Assembly: GCA_023101725.1 (NCBI GenBank)
Contig: JALJCO010010161.1
Span: 186,001-250,000 of the forward strand
DNA length: 64,000 bases
Reading direction: 5' to 3'
Source of the DNA: Atherinomorus stipes
Taxonomy: Eukaryota > Chordata > Actinopteri > Atheriniformes > Atherinidae
Part shown: positions 12,640 to 24,640 of the stretch, one piece after another
Numbering within the stretch: the stretch's first letter is position 1
Layout: every line of letters begins with the position of its first letter
Translations under genes and position numbers: made by a program
The notes under the pieces: model-generated
What the model was told of the DNA's origin: nothing
The model's database searches: none
Seen by the model: only the letters and a program-made list of their open reading frames with translations

Positions 12640-12890
12640 AAATTATGGGAATCTGTCTCAGAAAATTAGAATTAATGATGTTCTAATATTTTGAGGTAGA
12701 ATACAGAACTGTCTCAGAAAATTTGAATATTGTGATAAAGTTCTTTATTTTCTGTAATGCAATTAAAAAAACATGAAATTCTTTTAATATTGCTTATTAT
12801 GGCATACAGCTTAAGAAAACTCAAATATTCTATCTCAGAATATTAGAATATCATGAATTCTAACTTTCTGAGACAGTCCTGCAGCTGTAC
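12640..12890. repeat. AT-rich inverted-repeat element (CTGTCTCAGAAAAT)
   Basis: The words gtctcagaaaatttgaatat at the left and attctaactttctgagacag at the right are inverted. The core contains gtgataaagttctttatttt and cttaagaaaactcaaatatt. This matches a widespread teleost DNA-element-derived repeat, here internally shortened. No transposase frame is seen. Confidence 0.5.
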
Positions 12891-12936
12891 AGTCGCGCTT
12901 ATCAAACACATTAGAATCACTGCAGTTTACATTACA

Positions 12937-14018
12937 ACAGTTATGTTTTTTTTTTTCTTTTTTTCTCCCCTAAACCCTACTTCAAACAACCCACAACTTT
13001 ACCCCCGTCAACACTCCCCCATCCCATCCTCCTCCCGCACATCCACCCCCCCCAGTGTCTATGCCCCCCCCTCCAAACCCAAGCCTGCACCCCCACCCAG
13101 GCCGTGACACGCACAATCCCCCAACCCCGCCAGAGCCACCACCCCCCCACCCACCCAGCCGCCCCGCATCCGATCCCCCCACAGATCCACCCCTGCTCCC
13201 CACCCAAACCCCACCAATGCACCACCACACCCATCCCCCATGCACCCCCACCCACCCACCCACCCATCTCCACACACCCCCACAGGCAACCACACACACA
13301 CACACCCGCATTCACGGCCCCCCTCCAGTCACACACCCACCCACACACACCAAGGACGGGGACCATGGGGCCACCAGCCCCCCCCCCCCCCCCCCCCGCC
13401 ACAAGTCCACAGCCCCCAGCCCCCGGACCACGCGAGACCAACCCGCACGAGACCACCCGCGCAGGCCAGCCCCAACCGACACAGCGGCCGGGCGGGACAG
13501 GCACCCGGCGTGGAAAAGACCCGGCCACCCCCGCAACCCCCCACCTCCACACACTAGAGCTGAACGATATGGACAAAACCCCACACCCCGACAGCCACGC
13601 CAGACACCCCAACATCGACACGACCACGGGTCCGCCGAAAACCAAGCACCCCGGCGGAAAGCGCAGCCCCGTCCGCGACCCCCAGAGCCCCACACGCAGG
13701 ACAAGCACAGGGGAAATCCACACCCCCCACATAGCCGCTCCCGCGACACCAACATCCCGGATGCCCACATCCCGACACAGACACGACAACGATACACCCC
13801 CCAGCCCCCCCCACACACACACACACCCCCACCAGCACACCCACCCGCACGCACACAGCAGAGGCGCCCCGGCCCCCGGCGCAGTGACGAGACGTCACCA
13901 GGTCGTGAGGACCGGCCAAAACCAGAGGAGGCACGTCCCGGCCGGCCCCCCCCCCCCCCCCCCAGCATCAAGCCGGGTCCCCCGGCCCCGGAGGCAGGGG
14001 CCACAGTTATGTTTTTTT
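12937..14018 (-). mobile_element. Putative 1-kb G-rich retroposon with poly(A) and 16-bp TSD
   Basis: The direct repeat acagttatgttttttt occurs at 12937-12952 and again at 14003-14018. Between them is a block extremely rich in C on the plus strand (G on the minus strand). Read on the minus strand, the block ends in an A-rich tract directly before the repeat, which is the arrangement left by LINE-mediated target-primed insertion. The poly(C) runs at about 13377-13397 and 13950-13963 lie inside it. Frames stay open for 230-357 codons on both strands, but this is explained by composition (few A/T, so few stops), and the translations are low-complexity. The parent family is not recognised. Confidence 0.6.
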
Positions 14019-15415
14019 ACATACTTGTTATTTTGAATGTACTTCTTATATTCCCCTCTAACATGTTGCTGAGGATCATCTGCTCTCTTTATTTCACGGA
14101 GGTCGTGAGATGTTTTCTGCTCAGTTAGCTGGTTTTAATTTATTTAGCTTATTTTTTTTTCCTGTGGTCGTTTCTCTATATATATATTTTTTTATCTTCA
14201 CTCTCTTTTTCTCAAACTCACCCTACTTTTGTTCCCATGTAGAGTCCAGCACTGACAATTAATTCAGCATAAACTGAATTAGAATAAATAAAAACCAAAA
14301 TTTCAGCACCGGGGGATCCTTGTATCCACAAAGCAGCATTCCCATAACGTCCATTAAGCTCTCCTCGGTAAAGCAAATTCATTCAGAACATCTCAGCAAC
14401 CGGATCATCACTCTTTTTGCTACGATGCTGGGCAGCACAAGTTTTTTTTTTTTAAAGAAATAACAAATGAAAATCAATAAACAAGACTTGATTTTGTAAG
14501 AAAGAAGTTGTATGTCAGCCCCCAGACCTTTTCCATCTAAAGCCCGACTCTCTGCCATCGCTCATAACATCCTAACCGTCAGTGCAAAAACTATCCGCAG
14601 TCGTTTCAAACAACCTTCCTAAAAACAAAGTCCTAACATTCTGTAAACGGTGGGCGCCTTTGTCACAGCTTATTTTAAAGAGACACTTGCTTGTCTGCAA
14701 AAACCAGAAGCTGCTACTCATCCACAACATTTCTATCAGATTCTCAAAAGAGTGTTTGTGTCAGCAAATTGGCCAATTCCACGAAATGAAAAGATGTTTT
14801 GTCACTTTGTGAACTGTAGCGATCAAGTGTTTGGGTGTTTGGGTTTATTCTTCTCCCCGTGCCAGTCAAACTTGGAAAATGCTTCTCATGTGTATATCTA
14901 TGCTGTGCTGCACTGCTTTCTCTTTTGACACTGACGGCTTTCAGTGCGAGAATGTCACTTTTGTGTGGCTGAAAGGACCGAGCGTGTCAGAGCGTGCTTT
15001 TCCGATTCTGATTTCACAGCAGATGGAAATAATAGAATAAAGTAAGTGAAAAGTCTATTATGAAACGCTGAAGTGTGTGCGTCATGTGTGTGGGCAGTAG
15101 ATGAATTTTCGTTTTACAGGTAAAAGAGTTCACCTTTAGTCATGTTGTGATACGTAAATGACTTTCATGCTGGGAAGAAAATGAAACTTCCACACAGGAT
15201 GTTTTCATCATCGATTATAAATATGAGGGTGACAACGAGACAATGACTCATCAGTTTCTAATCAGTAATGAAGGGGTAAAGTATTTGCACACAGCAAACA
15301 GCTACAATTTGCTTTAATGAATGACAAACCAGATAAATATAGTTATTCTTGTGTTTCCCAGCAGTTCCTGAATGCAGCACGGCGGGTGTGTGAGCGAAGC
15401 ACGTCTGCAAACCTG
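14019..15415. other. No gene or recognised repeat
   Basis: AT-rich DNA with small open frames and no recognisable domains. No element ends were identified. Confidence 0.4.
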
Positions 15416-15985
15416 CACACTAGAAACAGAAACATGGAGGTACGAGACGGGAATATTTCTGTACCTGCAGGTACATTTGTTACAAATGTTCTCGCAAAAG
15501 TACAATATTGGTCTTTATGAGGCCAGAAGTACCTATATAGTATGAAAAAGGCTCCAAAGTAATATAAAGTACACATTTGTACCATTCCAACCCTAAGGGT
15601 ACCTGCAGCATTGAAACATGTGTGTAGCTTGTACAATAACTATAAATAGCAGTACTTCTAAACAGTAGTATAATTATAGTTATATTATTATTTTCATAGT
15701 AATCATAGTAATAATTATATGTATAATTATATATGTGTTTGGCCTAATATTTCTGTAATAATTATTCATTTATTATTAGCATCTTTGATTGTTGTCATAA
15801 TCTCTATTTTATTGACTTTTATTCATCATCTTTAATTGGTTTAATTGTACTTTATTAACTCATACAGCTTGATAAGGTACAAAAATGGACCATGAAGGTA
15901 CAGAAATGTCTTTCAGAAAGGAACCCCCCAGCAACAAGCTTTGGACCCTTTTAGGTACAAACTGGTACCTCTGTTTCTGAGTGTG
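15416..15985. mobile_element. TIR element, CACACT(C)AGAAACAGA ends
   Basis: The left end is cacactagaaacagaaacat and the right end is the inverted form, ggtacctctgtttctgagtg. The left third contains repeated ggtac words. A second copy, on the opposite strand, lies at about 50588-51890 and is split by an L2 LINE, which confirms this as a dispersed family. It has no coding capacity, and the superfamily is not determined. Confidence 0.65.
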
Positions 15986-16075
15986 AGCAGATGAACCAGT
16001 TCAACGTGGACAGATGGAGGACCAGAGACCTTCAGTCCCTTCTGACTGAGACTGGTTTAATTTTCAGCTTTGTGA

Positions 16076-16140
16076 TATACATATACATATACATATACAT
16101 ATACGTATAAATGTATATGTATATATGCGTGTGTATATGA
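16076..16140. repeat. ATACAT/TATATG microsatellite
   Basis: Tandem atacat units change to an imperfect inverted run of tatatg. It is simple sequence without further features. Confidence 0.85.
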
Positions 16141-16425
16141 GCTCTGATGTCTGATCAGTCAATACAACATCTCAGCATTTCACTCTTTGTTCCAAATTCC
16201 TACAAAAACACAACTGGAACCAAAAACTGGGATGCTACAGTATAAATACAGAATACACATTTCTGTGTAATAAAATTTAAGGAAAGCATAATTAGATGGA
16301 AGAAACCTTTAATCAGTTGTTAGTATTTAACTTTGGTGTAAAAAGCCTGTTCGAACTGACGGTGTCATAAATCTATAAAACTTTTATTAAAAGAGACTTT
16401 CAAAGATTAGAAAAGATGTATCGAT

Positions 16426-16678
16426 TAGGGGTGCAAAAAAATATCAATACACTAAAATATTGTAATATTTTCATATACCGATATCACATTGATATTTTAA
16501 AATGCAGTATCAATCTATTTTGCTAAAGAAATCTTGCGAATTTTCATCATTCTGTCGCGAAATCTCATGAATTTTTGTTGGTAAAATACATTGATACCGC
16601 GTTGTTAAATATCGCTGTGATATCGGCATATGAAAATATTGCTATATTTCAGTGTATTGATATTTTTTCCCACCCCTA
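16426..16678. mobile_element. Short hAT MITE (253 bp) with perfect 8-bp TSD
   Basis: The ends are taggggtgcaaaaaaatatc and, inverted, gatattttttcccacccct followed by a. The 8-bp duplication gtatcgat is exact on both sides (16418-16425 and 16679-16686). The body is AT-rich with inverted arms (caatacac ... gtgtattg). The right half of a second copy is at 24317-24528. Confidence 0.9.
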
Positions 16679-16686
16679 GTATCGAT

Positions 16687-18240
16687 ACTCTGGAGTCAAA
16701 ATCTTGGATTTGATACTTTTTGAATGTCGGGATACGACTTTGCTGATACAAAACATGCAATTTGCCGGCGTATGGCCCAATCTACATCCTCCTAAATGCT
16801 CCTGGACCGAGACGGCGATCCGGATCAACACCAACATTTAAGCTGTTATTCCTCAAGCAATTATTAGCATTTCCTGAAAATTTCAACGAATTCCCTTTAT
16901 AACGGATTTATTTTGCTAATAGAGACAAACAAACGCTGGTAATTATTGTCACTTGGCGAGGTGATAAATTATAAAAGAAAAGGGAGAAAAAAGGAAAAAG
17001 TAGCGGAGTGAAAGTTGCATTTCTTCCTCACAAATATACTGAATTTGAAATAACAGTATGATGCAGTAAAACTTTCTTTTGTCAGTAAAACTACTCTTAG
17101 AAATACATGTAGATCCAAAGTTAACCAAGTAAACAGAACTCATTACCACCCACCTCTGAATATCGTGGGCGTGCAGGTCACATCGGTCTGCTTTATCAAA
17201 TCTGAGTCTAAAAGGGTCGTTTTCAGTTTTTTCTCTGCTAATTACAGAGAAGGGAGATTTGCAGGTCTAACGCTGACTGCAGGGGGGGGAGAAGAATGGC
17301 CTAAAATACATGAAAAGGTTTAAACCGGCTTCATCTGCTGTGTTCATCCGACACAAACGTCAGAATCCCTCATTAAGTTCCCTCCAATGACACTGTTTCC
17401 TGCTGCACGGAGACTCTCAGCAGTCAATTCCTCCAGCAAATGAAGATCTTTTCAATACAAAGAAAGTAGAAAGTTCTGGTCTCCAGCCTGATTTCAAAGT
17501 GATGTTGACGCCTCATATTAGCTTTTGATTATCTCTGAGTGACAGTGAAAGTGTTCTGCATGTTTCTTCAGCTCCTTCTCGCTCCGATAGTTTGTCAGGA
17601 GCTCCGGAGTCACATCAGAACCGAGCGAAGCCTTCGGTTTCCAGCGGGGGTGGAGAGGGAGGTGTGTCTGCCTTTGGGGGTTTCCATACAGGACCCATTC
17701 AGGTCGACCTAACTGGGTTTTGGTACCGAACACGGTGCGACCGGGTTTTGACTCCGTGGAAAACGTTTATGTGGGTCCATTTAGTGTCTTCACCTAAATT
17801 TACTGCAGGTTTTGCTTCTCAGGTCTCTCCTCCTCAGAAACAGAAAACATCTGCAGGTTATGAAGCAGCTGCTTCACTCGTCGTCTCCACCGTTTCCCTG
17901 TAGCAGCCGAACTGTGTCCAACATGCTGCTGCCACACAGAGGTCGTATTTGGCGACCCGTAATGGCGGCGTGTATCGGCTTATAGACGTAAACAAAATGC
18001 CATTATCGAACCTGTAAAAATTGATTTTATAGATTTTATAGATATAAAAATTGATTTTAGGCTAAATATAATTTATCTAGAAATGTTGTACTTTCATTCT
18101 GTACCCCCCCAACAACCTGTGGAGGTTTTTTTTTAAAAAAATATAGCTTTTAAAAAAAATGGTCCATATTCTACCTTTAAAGCAGAATATCTGTTTTAAT
18201 GAAATGAAAATAAAAGTAGTTTTTGTCTGTTTTGGCTGGT
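16687..18240. other. No gene; possible scraps of other repeats
   Basis: A short segment near 16795-16840 (gatccggatcaacaccaaca) resembles one at about 55650-55670. Otherwise there is no recognised element or coding frame. Confidence 0.35.
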
Positions 18241-18244
18241 TTAT

Positions 18245-18330
18245 TGGAGGTTTATCGTCCATTTATCGTTACCGAGGTAAACTGCTCAAAATATCGTGAT
18301 ATTTATTTTTGGCCATGATCGCCCAGCCCG
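18245..18330. repeat. hAT-like right end (atcgcccagccc)
   Basis: The sequence ending ggccatgatcgcccagccc has the form of a hAT terminus (inverted: gggctgggcgatcatggcc). No matching left end with TSD was found nearby, so it is probably a truncated copy. Confidence 0.45.
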
Positions 18331-18689
18331 ATCTCGTATTCAACAATCCATTCACGTGTTTTTTTTACAACACAACCACGCTTTACTGCTGAAACACGTC
18401 TACTTCTGTCTGGTTGCCATGGATACACAACGTTCCAGTCTGTAGAGCGACTGCTGGACGCCGCATTCACTGCTTCGGCAGTGACCCCCCTCACCACCAT
18501 GATTATGCAACGGTTAGGACGACGTTCAAAAAGTATCGATGACAGTATCTTTTGTGGAGAACCTGAACATTTTCCTGGTATTGTTGAGATTAGGAACCAA
18601 ACGACTCCTGTACTCATACATCCCTAACTGTGCTGTTACATCAGCTTCCCCATCTGTAGAACTGCAAAACACTACTAGATGTCATAGAT

Positions 18690-19035
18690 CTACTGATAAA
18701 TTTCACTGTTCCTTCATCCAGAAGAGTCCTTCCTTCATCCTTTTCCCTCGAAGCTTCGGAACAGTTTCCCATCTCAGTCAAAGACTCCTCAGATATCTTC
18801 AAGCCCAAAGTAAAAACTCATTTATTTTCAAAGCCTTTGGGTGTTCTTAATCTTTTAAAAACTTGCATTTTTATTTATTTGTTAGTATTACTTTTACTTA
18901 TCTGCTTTTTTTTTTTTTTTTTTTTAATAAATGTTTCATTATTTTTTTTATCTTTTGCTTCCAAAAACTGTTTAGCACTTTGGTCAACTCTGATTGTTTT
19001 TAAAATATGCTACACAAATAAATTAGATTTACTTA
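18690..19035 (+). pseudogene. L2-type LINE 3' end, decayed reverse transcriptase C-terminus
   Basis: The translation around 18725-18840 contains the block QFPISVKDSSD followed by VKTHLF. This corresponds to the conserved C-terminus of fish L2 LINE polyproteins (compare LFKSKLKTHLF in the copy at 50721-51530). The 3' region ends with cagcactttggtcaa...ctacacaaataaattagattt, the usual tail form. The frame is broken and most of the element is missing. Confidence 0.6.
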
Positions 19036-19399
19036 GCAGCTAATCCCCTCAACATGCATCTCAGTAACAGTTGAAAGTTCAGAAAATAATGGAAAAATCT
19101 CATGCAGAGTTGCTGCGAGTGACCTGCATGTCCGTCTCATCATTAGCATGAGCACCGAATAATCATCTACTGGATCAATATCACATCTTATTGAAATTAA
19201 AGTTTTGATTTTAACCTACAGAACTTGCAGGACTTCTTTGTTGACTTGTTTAAACTGTTAAAAAGTTTCTATTTTCTGGAGTTATTAGAAAGAAAAATAC
19301 TTGATCAGTCAAACAGAGTTTGTTTTTTAATATAAAAAAAGTGAAATGATGTTTTTTTGGGGGGGGGAGAAAGTAAAATAAGAATGAGAAGAAGTTTCA

Positions 19400-19660
19400 G
19401 AAACATGTCCCTCCTTTTTCGGGGAGTGGGGGCTCGTGGTTTCGGAGGTGGGATTTGGTGAAACCAGTAAAAGTTCCCGGCGCAGCACAGAGGGTGAACC
19501 GCTGCGGGACCTTCAGCAAGGACCTGAACCCCCACTAACTGCTCCCCCGGTGCCGTCACATGGCAGCCCACTGCTCTCGGCCTCATTTAGAGATGGATCA
19601 CAGATAAATTCCCCAAACGGGATCAATAAAGCAAAAATGATAATCATGATTAAAACTCCT
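19400..19660 (+). repeat. Retroposon tail (ccccaaacgggatcaataaa)
   Basis: The end attccccaaacgggatcaataaag resembles a common fish retroposon 3' end (cccctctggggatcaataaag). The preceding stretch with gacctgaacccccacta and cagcccactgctc also fits such tails. A similar short end (gcccctcagggacgaataaag) lies at about 23087-23107. Family uncertain. Confidence 0.4.
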
Positions 19661-20004
19661 GCAAACTGATGTCATAAACCAAAATGAAAGTGTTGTAGTT
19701 GTAAATGTCAGTTTTAACCCATTTCACTTTAACACTCAGCTTTTATGTTCACCTTATTTTTCCACAACTAGTTTTAAAGGTGACAGCAACTACTTTTTCT
19801 TTAAAACAATAATTTACAAAAGACAAAAAAAAAATGCATTCAGAGTATTAATCTAGTTTTCATTTTAACCCTCCAATTTTTAAAGCATATAAATAATTGT
19901 TTTATCAACTTGGACGGGTCTAAAAAAATAAATACACTCACAAAAAGTTATAGATGTTCAACTTTTGGTTACAATTTCAGGAAAATGTAAAATATTCATA
20001 CCAC

Positions 20005-20300
20005 ACTGATGCAGATCTGGCATGAAAAGGTTCCTCCTTTTCCTGCCAGAAGTGGTGCAGTAATAGTGCAGTAATAGTGCACTATCACGGGCTGAATGAT
20101 GTGTCCCGTGAATACGTCATCACGCACGGTGTCCAAAGTAAACGTGTGGAAACGTCCTTGTTCCGGGTTTTCATTTACGCTCTGAAATCGTTTCCTCTGG
20201 ACACACAAGTGCTTCTCTGCGCGATTGAATTAGCAGACACGTCGCTGGTAAGTGGCTGGCAGTCGCCAGAAAGGGAAACTTTTTCATGCCGCATCTGTAC
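20005..20300. repeat. Inverted repeat (cagatctggcatgaaaa arms)
   Basis: The left arm, tgcagatctggcatgaaaag, pairs with the right arm, ctttttcatgccgcatctgt. The arms continue as cctgccagaagt against ggctggcagtcg. It is a palindromic insert within 19935-20899. Confidence 0.55.
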
Positions 20301-20304
20301 GATT

Positions 20305-20480
20305 AGGGCTGGACGATCGCAGAAATAATAATCACGATTATGTTGAGTTATATTGAAATCACGATTAATATAAATGATTATTCATTGATTTAAAATAAAT
20401 GTTTATTGAACCACCAAAGCTCAACCTCAAATATAACTTAAAAAACAAACAAACAAAAAAAACAACTGGAAATAAATTAG
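20305..20480. repeat. hAT-like left end (tagggctggacgatcg)
   Basis: The segment beginning tagggctggacgatcgcaga has the form of a hAT terminus and is followed by AT-rich sequence with repeated cacgatta words. No matching right end was identified inside the enclosing element. Confidence 0.5.
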
Positions 20481-20490
20481 AAAAAAGAAA

Positions 20491-20555
20491 AGGAGCATAA
20501 TAATAATAATAATAATAATAATAATAGTAAATAATAATAATAAATTATAATAATG
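20491..20555. repeat. (ATA)n microsatellite
   Basis: Twelve or more ata units, with interruptions. Confidence 0.85.
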
Positions 20556-21113
20556 GTGGTAAACCACAACATAAAATGACAACGTCTCCATAACTTGTCG
20601 TGTGTTCGGTGTCGTCTCGGTCTGAAGACGTCTAAATGTGAACAGGATGATGAAGAGGATGTTTAGAACATTTAGAGGCGAGTCACCGTTCAGATATACT
20701 TTTTTGTGGTTAATCATCTTTTTGGAGAACACCAGGATGTGTAATCGATATTTAAACACTGAATTATGTCTGAATAATGAATAATGTGCCTTCAATAGTT
20801 TAGAAAGTCTAATTCAGTTGACCTGGAAGATTAATTATGCATTTTAGATTCATTCTGACATCATAGAAAAAGCCAAATATCCCTACATTTTTGTGAGTGT
20901 ATTTGCATCTCATGTTCATGCCAACGCCGGGTTTCTTCACCGCTAGCATTAGCTCAGGAGTTGCTAGCTTGATTGCTATATGCAGAAATAGCATCGTCCT
21001 TGTTACATTTCTCAAACTTAAGCGGAAAAAAACGAAGCAGGATGGGGGTGAAGGCAGCAAAGGGGCTAAAAGCCCCGCGGAGGTTGCTGCTGTCCTCCTG
21101 AACGCGTCTTTGC

Positions 21114-21313
21114 AAAACGTAGGATGGTAGCGGAAGGTCGCGCCTTTCTCACCTCTGATTGGCTGGATTCCAGGCTTAGGTTTAGGGAAAGTGTTTCGGT
21201 TTGCTCAACATGAGATGACGTTTCAGGGCCAAATGAAACAGCCAATCAGGGAGAGGCCATCTAACCAATCAGAGGCGAGAAAGGTGCTACCTTCCCCTGC
21301 TATCCTACGTTTC
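21114..21313. mobile_element. 200-bp palindromic MITE (AAACGTAGGATGGTAGC)
   Basis: The left arm, aaacgtaggatggtagcgga, continues to cctttctcacctctgattgg and is inverted at the right as ccaatcagaggcgagaaagg ... tatcctacgttt. The arms span about 60 bp each. No coding capacity. The superfamily is undetermined because no clear TSD is visible. Confidence 0.65.
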
Positions 21314-21474
21314 ACAGATTCACCTCCTGGACATGAAAGTGTCACATTTACTGATGCTAATGAACAGTTCTGTAGTGTTGCTAATGGTGTTACTGCACCA
21401 CCTACTGGTGGGAGGACTCACTGCCATCTTTAATATTTGGTCATTTTTAAATATTTCTACCTGGCAACTACTGA

Positions 21475-21998
21475 CCGTCGTCCTCAGAATTATTCGTTCC
21501 CTCAAATTAAAGAAGAAAAAAATCAGCTGTCAGTAAAATAAGATGAAATTAACAAAATAATAATAAATATTCTATGAAAATCATGATTGATTTTGAAATG
21601 TGGTTTGAAAGAATTATTTAGAAAAATTACACAATAATTTAAATAATAATAAGCATGATGGGGCTCTGAAGCTAAAATGTTGCTGAGCAACACTTTGAGT
21701 CAATCACTGCAATCAGGTGTTTCTGTAACGTCCAATCAGACGTCTGCACCTGCTGACAGGTATGTTGGTCCATGATCATGGGAAAGATGCTCTGATGTGT
21801 CTGGGACAGTTTTGTTTGTTGTTTTTTTTTAAGTGTTATTTTGAAACACAATTTAAAAGCAATATTTTATTTCGCTAAACTGTGATTTTTCAATTTCTAG
21901 TTATTTTTTATTAGTTTCTTTAATTTCTTGTTATTTAAATTACTATTCTGAATTCAGCATTTTCTTTAATTTGAGGGTGTGAATAATTTTGAGGACTG
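21475..21998 (+). mobile_element. Tc1-like MITE, near-complete copy (d)
   Basis: It begins with a degraded terminus (gtcgtcctcagaattattcg) and ends gggtgtgaataattttgaggactg, followed by TA. Between these it carries the family order: cagctgtcagtaaaataag arm, ggggctctgaagctaaaa, cagacgtctgcacctgctga, then gatgctctgatgtgtctggg. It is one of two copies with both ends recognisable. Confidence 0.75.
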
Positions 21999-23570
21999 TA
22001 TACAAAATAAAATATTCATTCTTCATCTTTTAATTATTTTATTTTACTATTTATTATGTGGGGGGGGGATGAGAAATTATGAATATAATTAACTGAATTA
22101 GAATAATAAAACTTTATTTTCTCTCTGTCTTTATGAAATCAAAGTCTTGCTCGGTGGACTGATCTGACGTCTCACTGTGAGACATGTTTACGCAGTCGAG
22201 GTGTTTTGTGAAGCTGAAACTCGGGCCTGACTGGCTTCTCTTTGAGACAACAGGCTGACCGTTGCCTCCTTATTGTTCCTTTAATTAAATTGCAACTTGA
22301 TTGAGGTTTGCTTTAAACTGTGAAAGAGCTTAAGTGCTCCTGGCAGGAGGAGCTGCACACGATTCCAACTTTGATCTCAGATAACTACATCTGCCTCGGT
22401 CTTTATCAGACAGCTTAAATCAGATGCCTTCGCTCAAGTCTCTGCATGTCAAACAAATCATTATGTCTGTAGTCTGGCTTTAAAATGCATTGCTGGTGTT
22501 TCTTTGCTCTCAAGAAGTTGTCTCCCCATCCGAAGTGATCACAGCCCTCCCTTGTTTTCTCCAAGCTAATGCCACACGATGTGTTGCAAAGCCAGTCAAT
22601 GAAAGCAAGACATGGAGACATGAATTATTTAAGCAGCAGGTTTAAGAAGCAGGCAAGAAATGATCTGAACGCTCAGACATCCCGTGTTATCAATAGGTGT
22701 AATATTCTCTGTGCTCCCAGCAGGCGTGTGCTCAGCAGATATGCTATCAGACGCTGACCTCTGCATGACATTCTCGTGCACGTGTGGCTGAATTAAAAGT
22801 GCACGCTCAGAGCTTCGCCGACATGCGGCACGTTGGTACGAGTCTCTGCGGCTCATTCAGTCTGTAAACATCGCTTTTTTTATGCAGTCCGTCAATACTT
22901 GAACCAATTTTCAGCAGTTTTACATCTACAGGTAACCGGCATAAAAGTGTTTGAAGGTCAAACTGAAATCATCCTGCGTCAAAATATCCGGCTTTTACAG
23001 CAGCCTGGAAAATATGAAAGCCATCGACAAGGACGGTGCGTCTAAGTGAGTTTTCTGTAGACATGCAGGAGTTGCTGGATTTAATTGCCCCTCAGGGACG
23101 AATAAAGTCATTTTATTGATTCTATTCAGCCCCCAGATTATTCTCTCTATACTTAAACTTTGTTTCTGTGTCCCTGGAAGATTTTTTTCCCTCTTTAATG
23201 TGGAATTCCTCCACCCAGACAAAAATCAAACGTAGATCTGGTGCCATGTGGAGTCCCGGGATAAACACAGCTTTGAGATGACGTGTAAACAGGTACCTTA
23301 CAGGAAACATCTAACAGGCTTTAATAAAAAAACAACTGAACTGCTAAATGATCCAGCAGCATTTACAAAAATAAAATATCCAACACATCTTTATTGTTTA
23401 AAACAACCAAGTCTTTTAGATTTTCACACCAGATTCCAGGAAAAGCTGGATTTCTTTTCTCAGCTGAAATAAAACCTTGAATTTGTAATTTATCAGCTTC
23501 TTATGCAGCAAAACTCCCAGAAAGGTGGAGAAGTGATCAAGAACGACTGGATAGAAGCTACATTATAAAA
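21999..23570. other. Repeat-poor noncoding stretch
   Basis: A G run at about 22061-22069 and a short retroposon-like tail at 23087-23107 are the only features. It has the look of unique intergenic DNA. Small frames show no known domain. Confidence 0.45.
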
Positions 23571-23959
23571 AAGAAAATCGATGTAGTATCCGGTTACGTC
23601 TGAGGAGCCAGGTGGGCGTTTCCACCGTCGCCATCTTGCAGCGCCGCATATGTCAGCCTTACCGGGAAAATACTAAAAAAGGAAAAGGTGGGGCCGATCC
23701 GGGCCGCGGGGCAAATGATTGACAGCCAGCTAATGCTAACCGAGCTAATCCGAAGTGAACATGTACGAACAAAGATAGGCGGTCTAACTGTAAGACACGA
23801 TCAGACTTCATGTTAACCAGCTAAAACCACCGTTGTGCAACTCTGCTGCAGGCTGAGGCTTCCTGGGAGCAAGCAGGGAGCTAACTGTTAGCCTCCACGG
23901 CTAAAACTGGAACCCAGTCTGCCACCTGTCAATCAAAAGGACACACCACTAATTATGTG

Positions 23960-24316
23960 TCATTTCAAAATTAAATATCCATAAACGTCCACAAAAACTT
24001 CTCAATATTCCTCCATACTGCTCGTCCAAAGTAGTCCAAGTGTCCTGAGTGGGTAGCGTCCAGAATTTACTGGAAACGACGTCATTTACTAGCTTTTTCT
24101 AGCTTAACAGAAGTAGATGTAGCTGCTGCAAAGCATGTCCATGAGAGTTCACGACACTACGGAAGCCTCGGCGTTACTCTGCCGATAATGCAGGCGTAGA
24201 AGAAGAAATTAGCTGTTTACATTGTGCTAAGAGCGACAGAGCTGCAGACAAACACAAGAGGGGTTGATATTGATTTAAACCAAAGAAAGCAAAAGAGAAC
24301 GCGCGATCTCGTCTGC
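23960..24316 (-). mobile_element. Partial copy of the TTAA element seen at 56012-56899
   Basis: The words attcctccatactgctcgtc, agtgtcctgagtgggtagcg and tttactggaaacgacgtc match the left arm of 56012-56899. Gaagcctcggcgttactctg and attgtgctaagagcgacaga match its middle in the inverted order. Both outer ends are missing. It joins abruptly at about 24317 to the right half of a hAT copy. Confidence 0.65.
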
Positions 24317-24528
24317 TATTTTACTAACGAAATCTTGCCATATTCTAATCTTTTACAAAATCTCGCAAGAATTCACAAAATATTGTCAGATTTTGTAACA
24401 GAGCAATGAAATCTCACAAGATTTTGTAAGTAAAATAGATCGATACCGTGTTTTTAAGTATCAATTTGATATTGGCATATGAAAATATCACGATATTCCA
24501 GTGTATTGATATTTTTTCCCACCCCTAT
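24317..24528. mobile_element. Right half of hAT MITE (family of 16426-16678)
   Basis: From gaaatcttgcc through attggcatatgaaaatatca to tgatattttttcccacccct plus a, the order and words follow the complete copy at 16426-16678. The left half is absent. Confidence 0.65.
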
Positions 24529-24584
24529 TTTTCAAAGTGTCGGGAAACGAATAATAAAACTGCTATTTGCAATGACTGCTTATT

Positions 24585-24640
24585 TTTTCAATATCAGGAT
24601 CGATATCAGATATCGGCCAAAATTCCGATATTGTGCATCC
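24585..24640. repeat. hAT-like end (ccgatattgtgcatcc)
   Basis: The segment gatatcggccaaaattccga ending tattgtgcatcc resembles the inverted terminus of a fish hAT family that begins ggatgcacaatatcgg. It is a solitary end. Confidence 0.45.

Larger units (their letters stand above)
19935..20899. mobile_element. Tc1/mariner-like TIR element flanked by TA
   Basis: The ends are cactcacaaaaag and, inverted, tttttgtgagtg, with TA immediately outside each (19933-19934 and 20900-20901). Inside are a smaller inverted repeat at about 20005-20300, a hAT left end at 20305 and an ATA microsatellite. No transposase frame is present. It is a non-autonomous, compound element. Confidence 0.65.

Noticed and set aside
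12977..14128. Long open frames on both strands (up to 357 codons)
   Set aside because: The block is nearly devoid of A/T, so stop codons are rare in all frames. Translations are low-complexity Pro/His/Thr or Gly/Val/Cys runs without domains.
16405..18626. Possible larger hAT element enclosing 16426-16678
   Set aside because: Terminal words at 16405 and 18626 (gtatcgat-type and catacatcccta) are suggestive, but the inverted pairing is weak and no TSD could be found.
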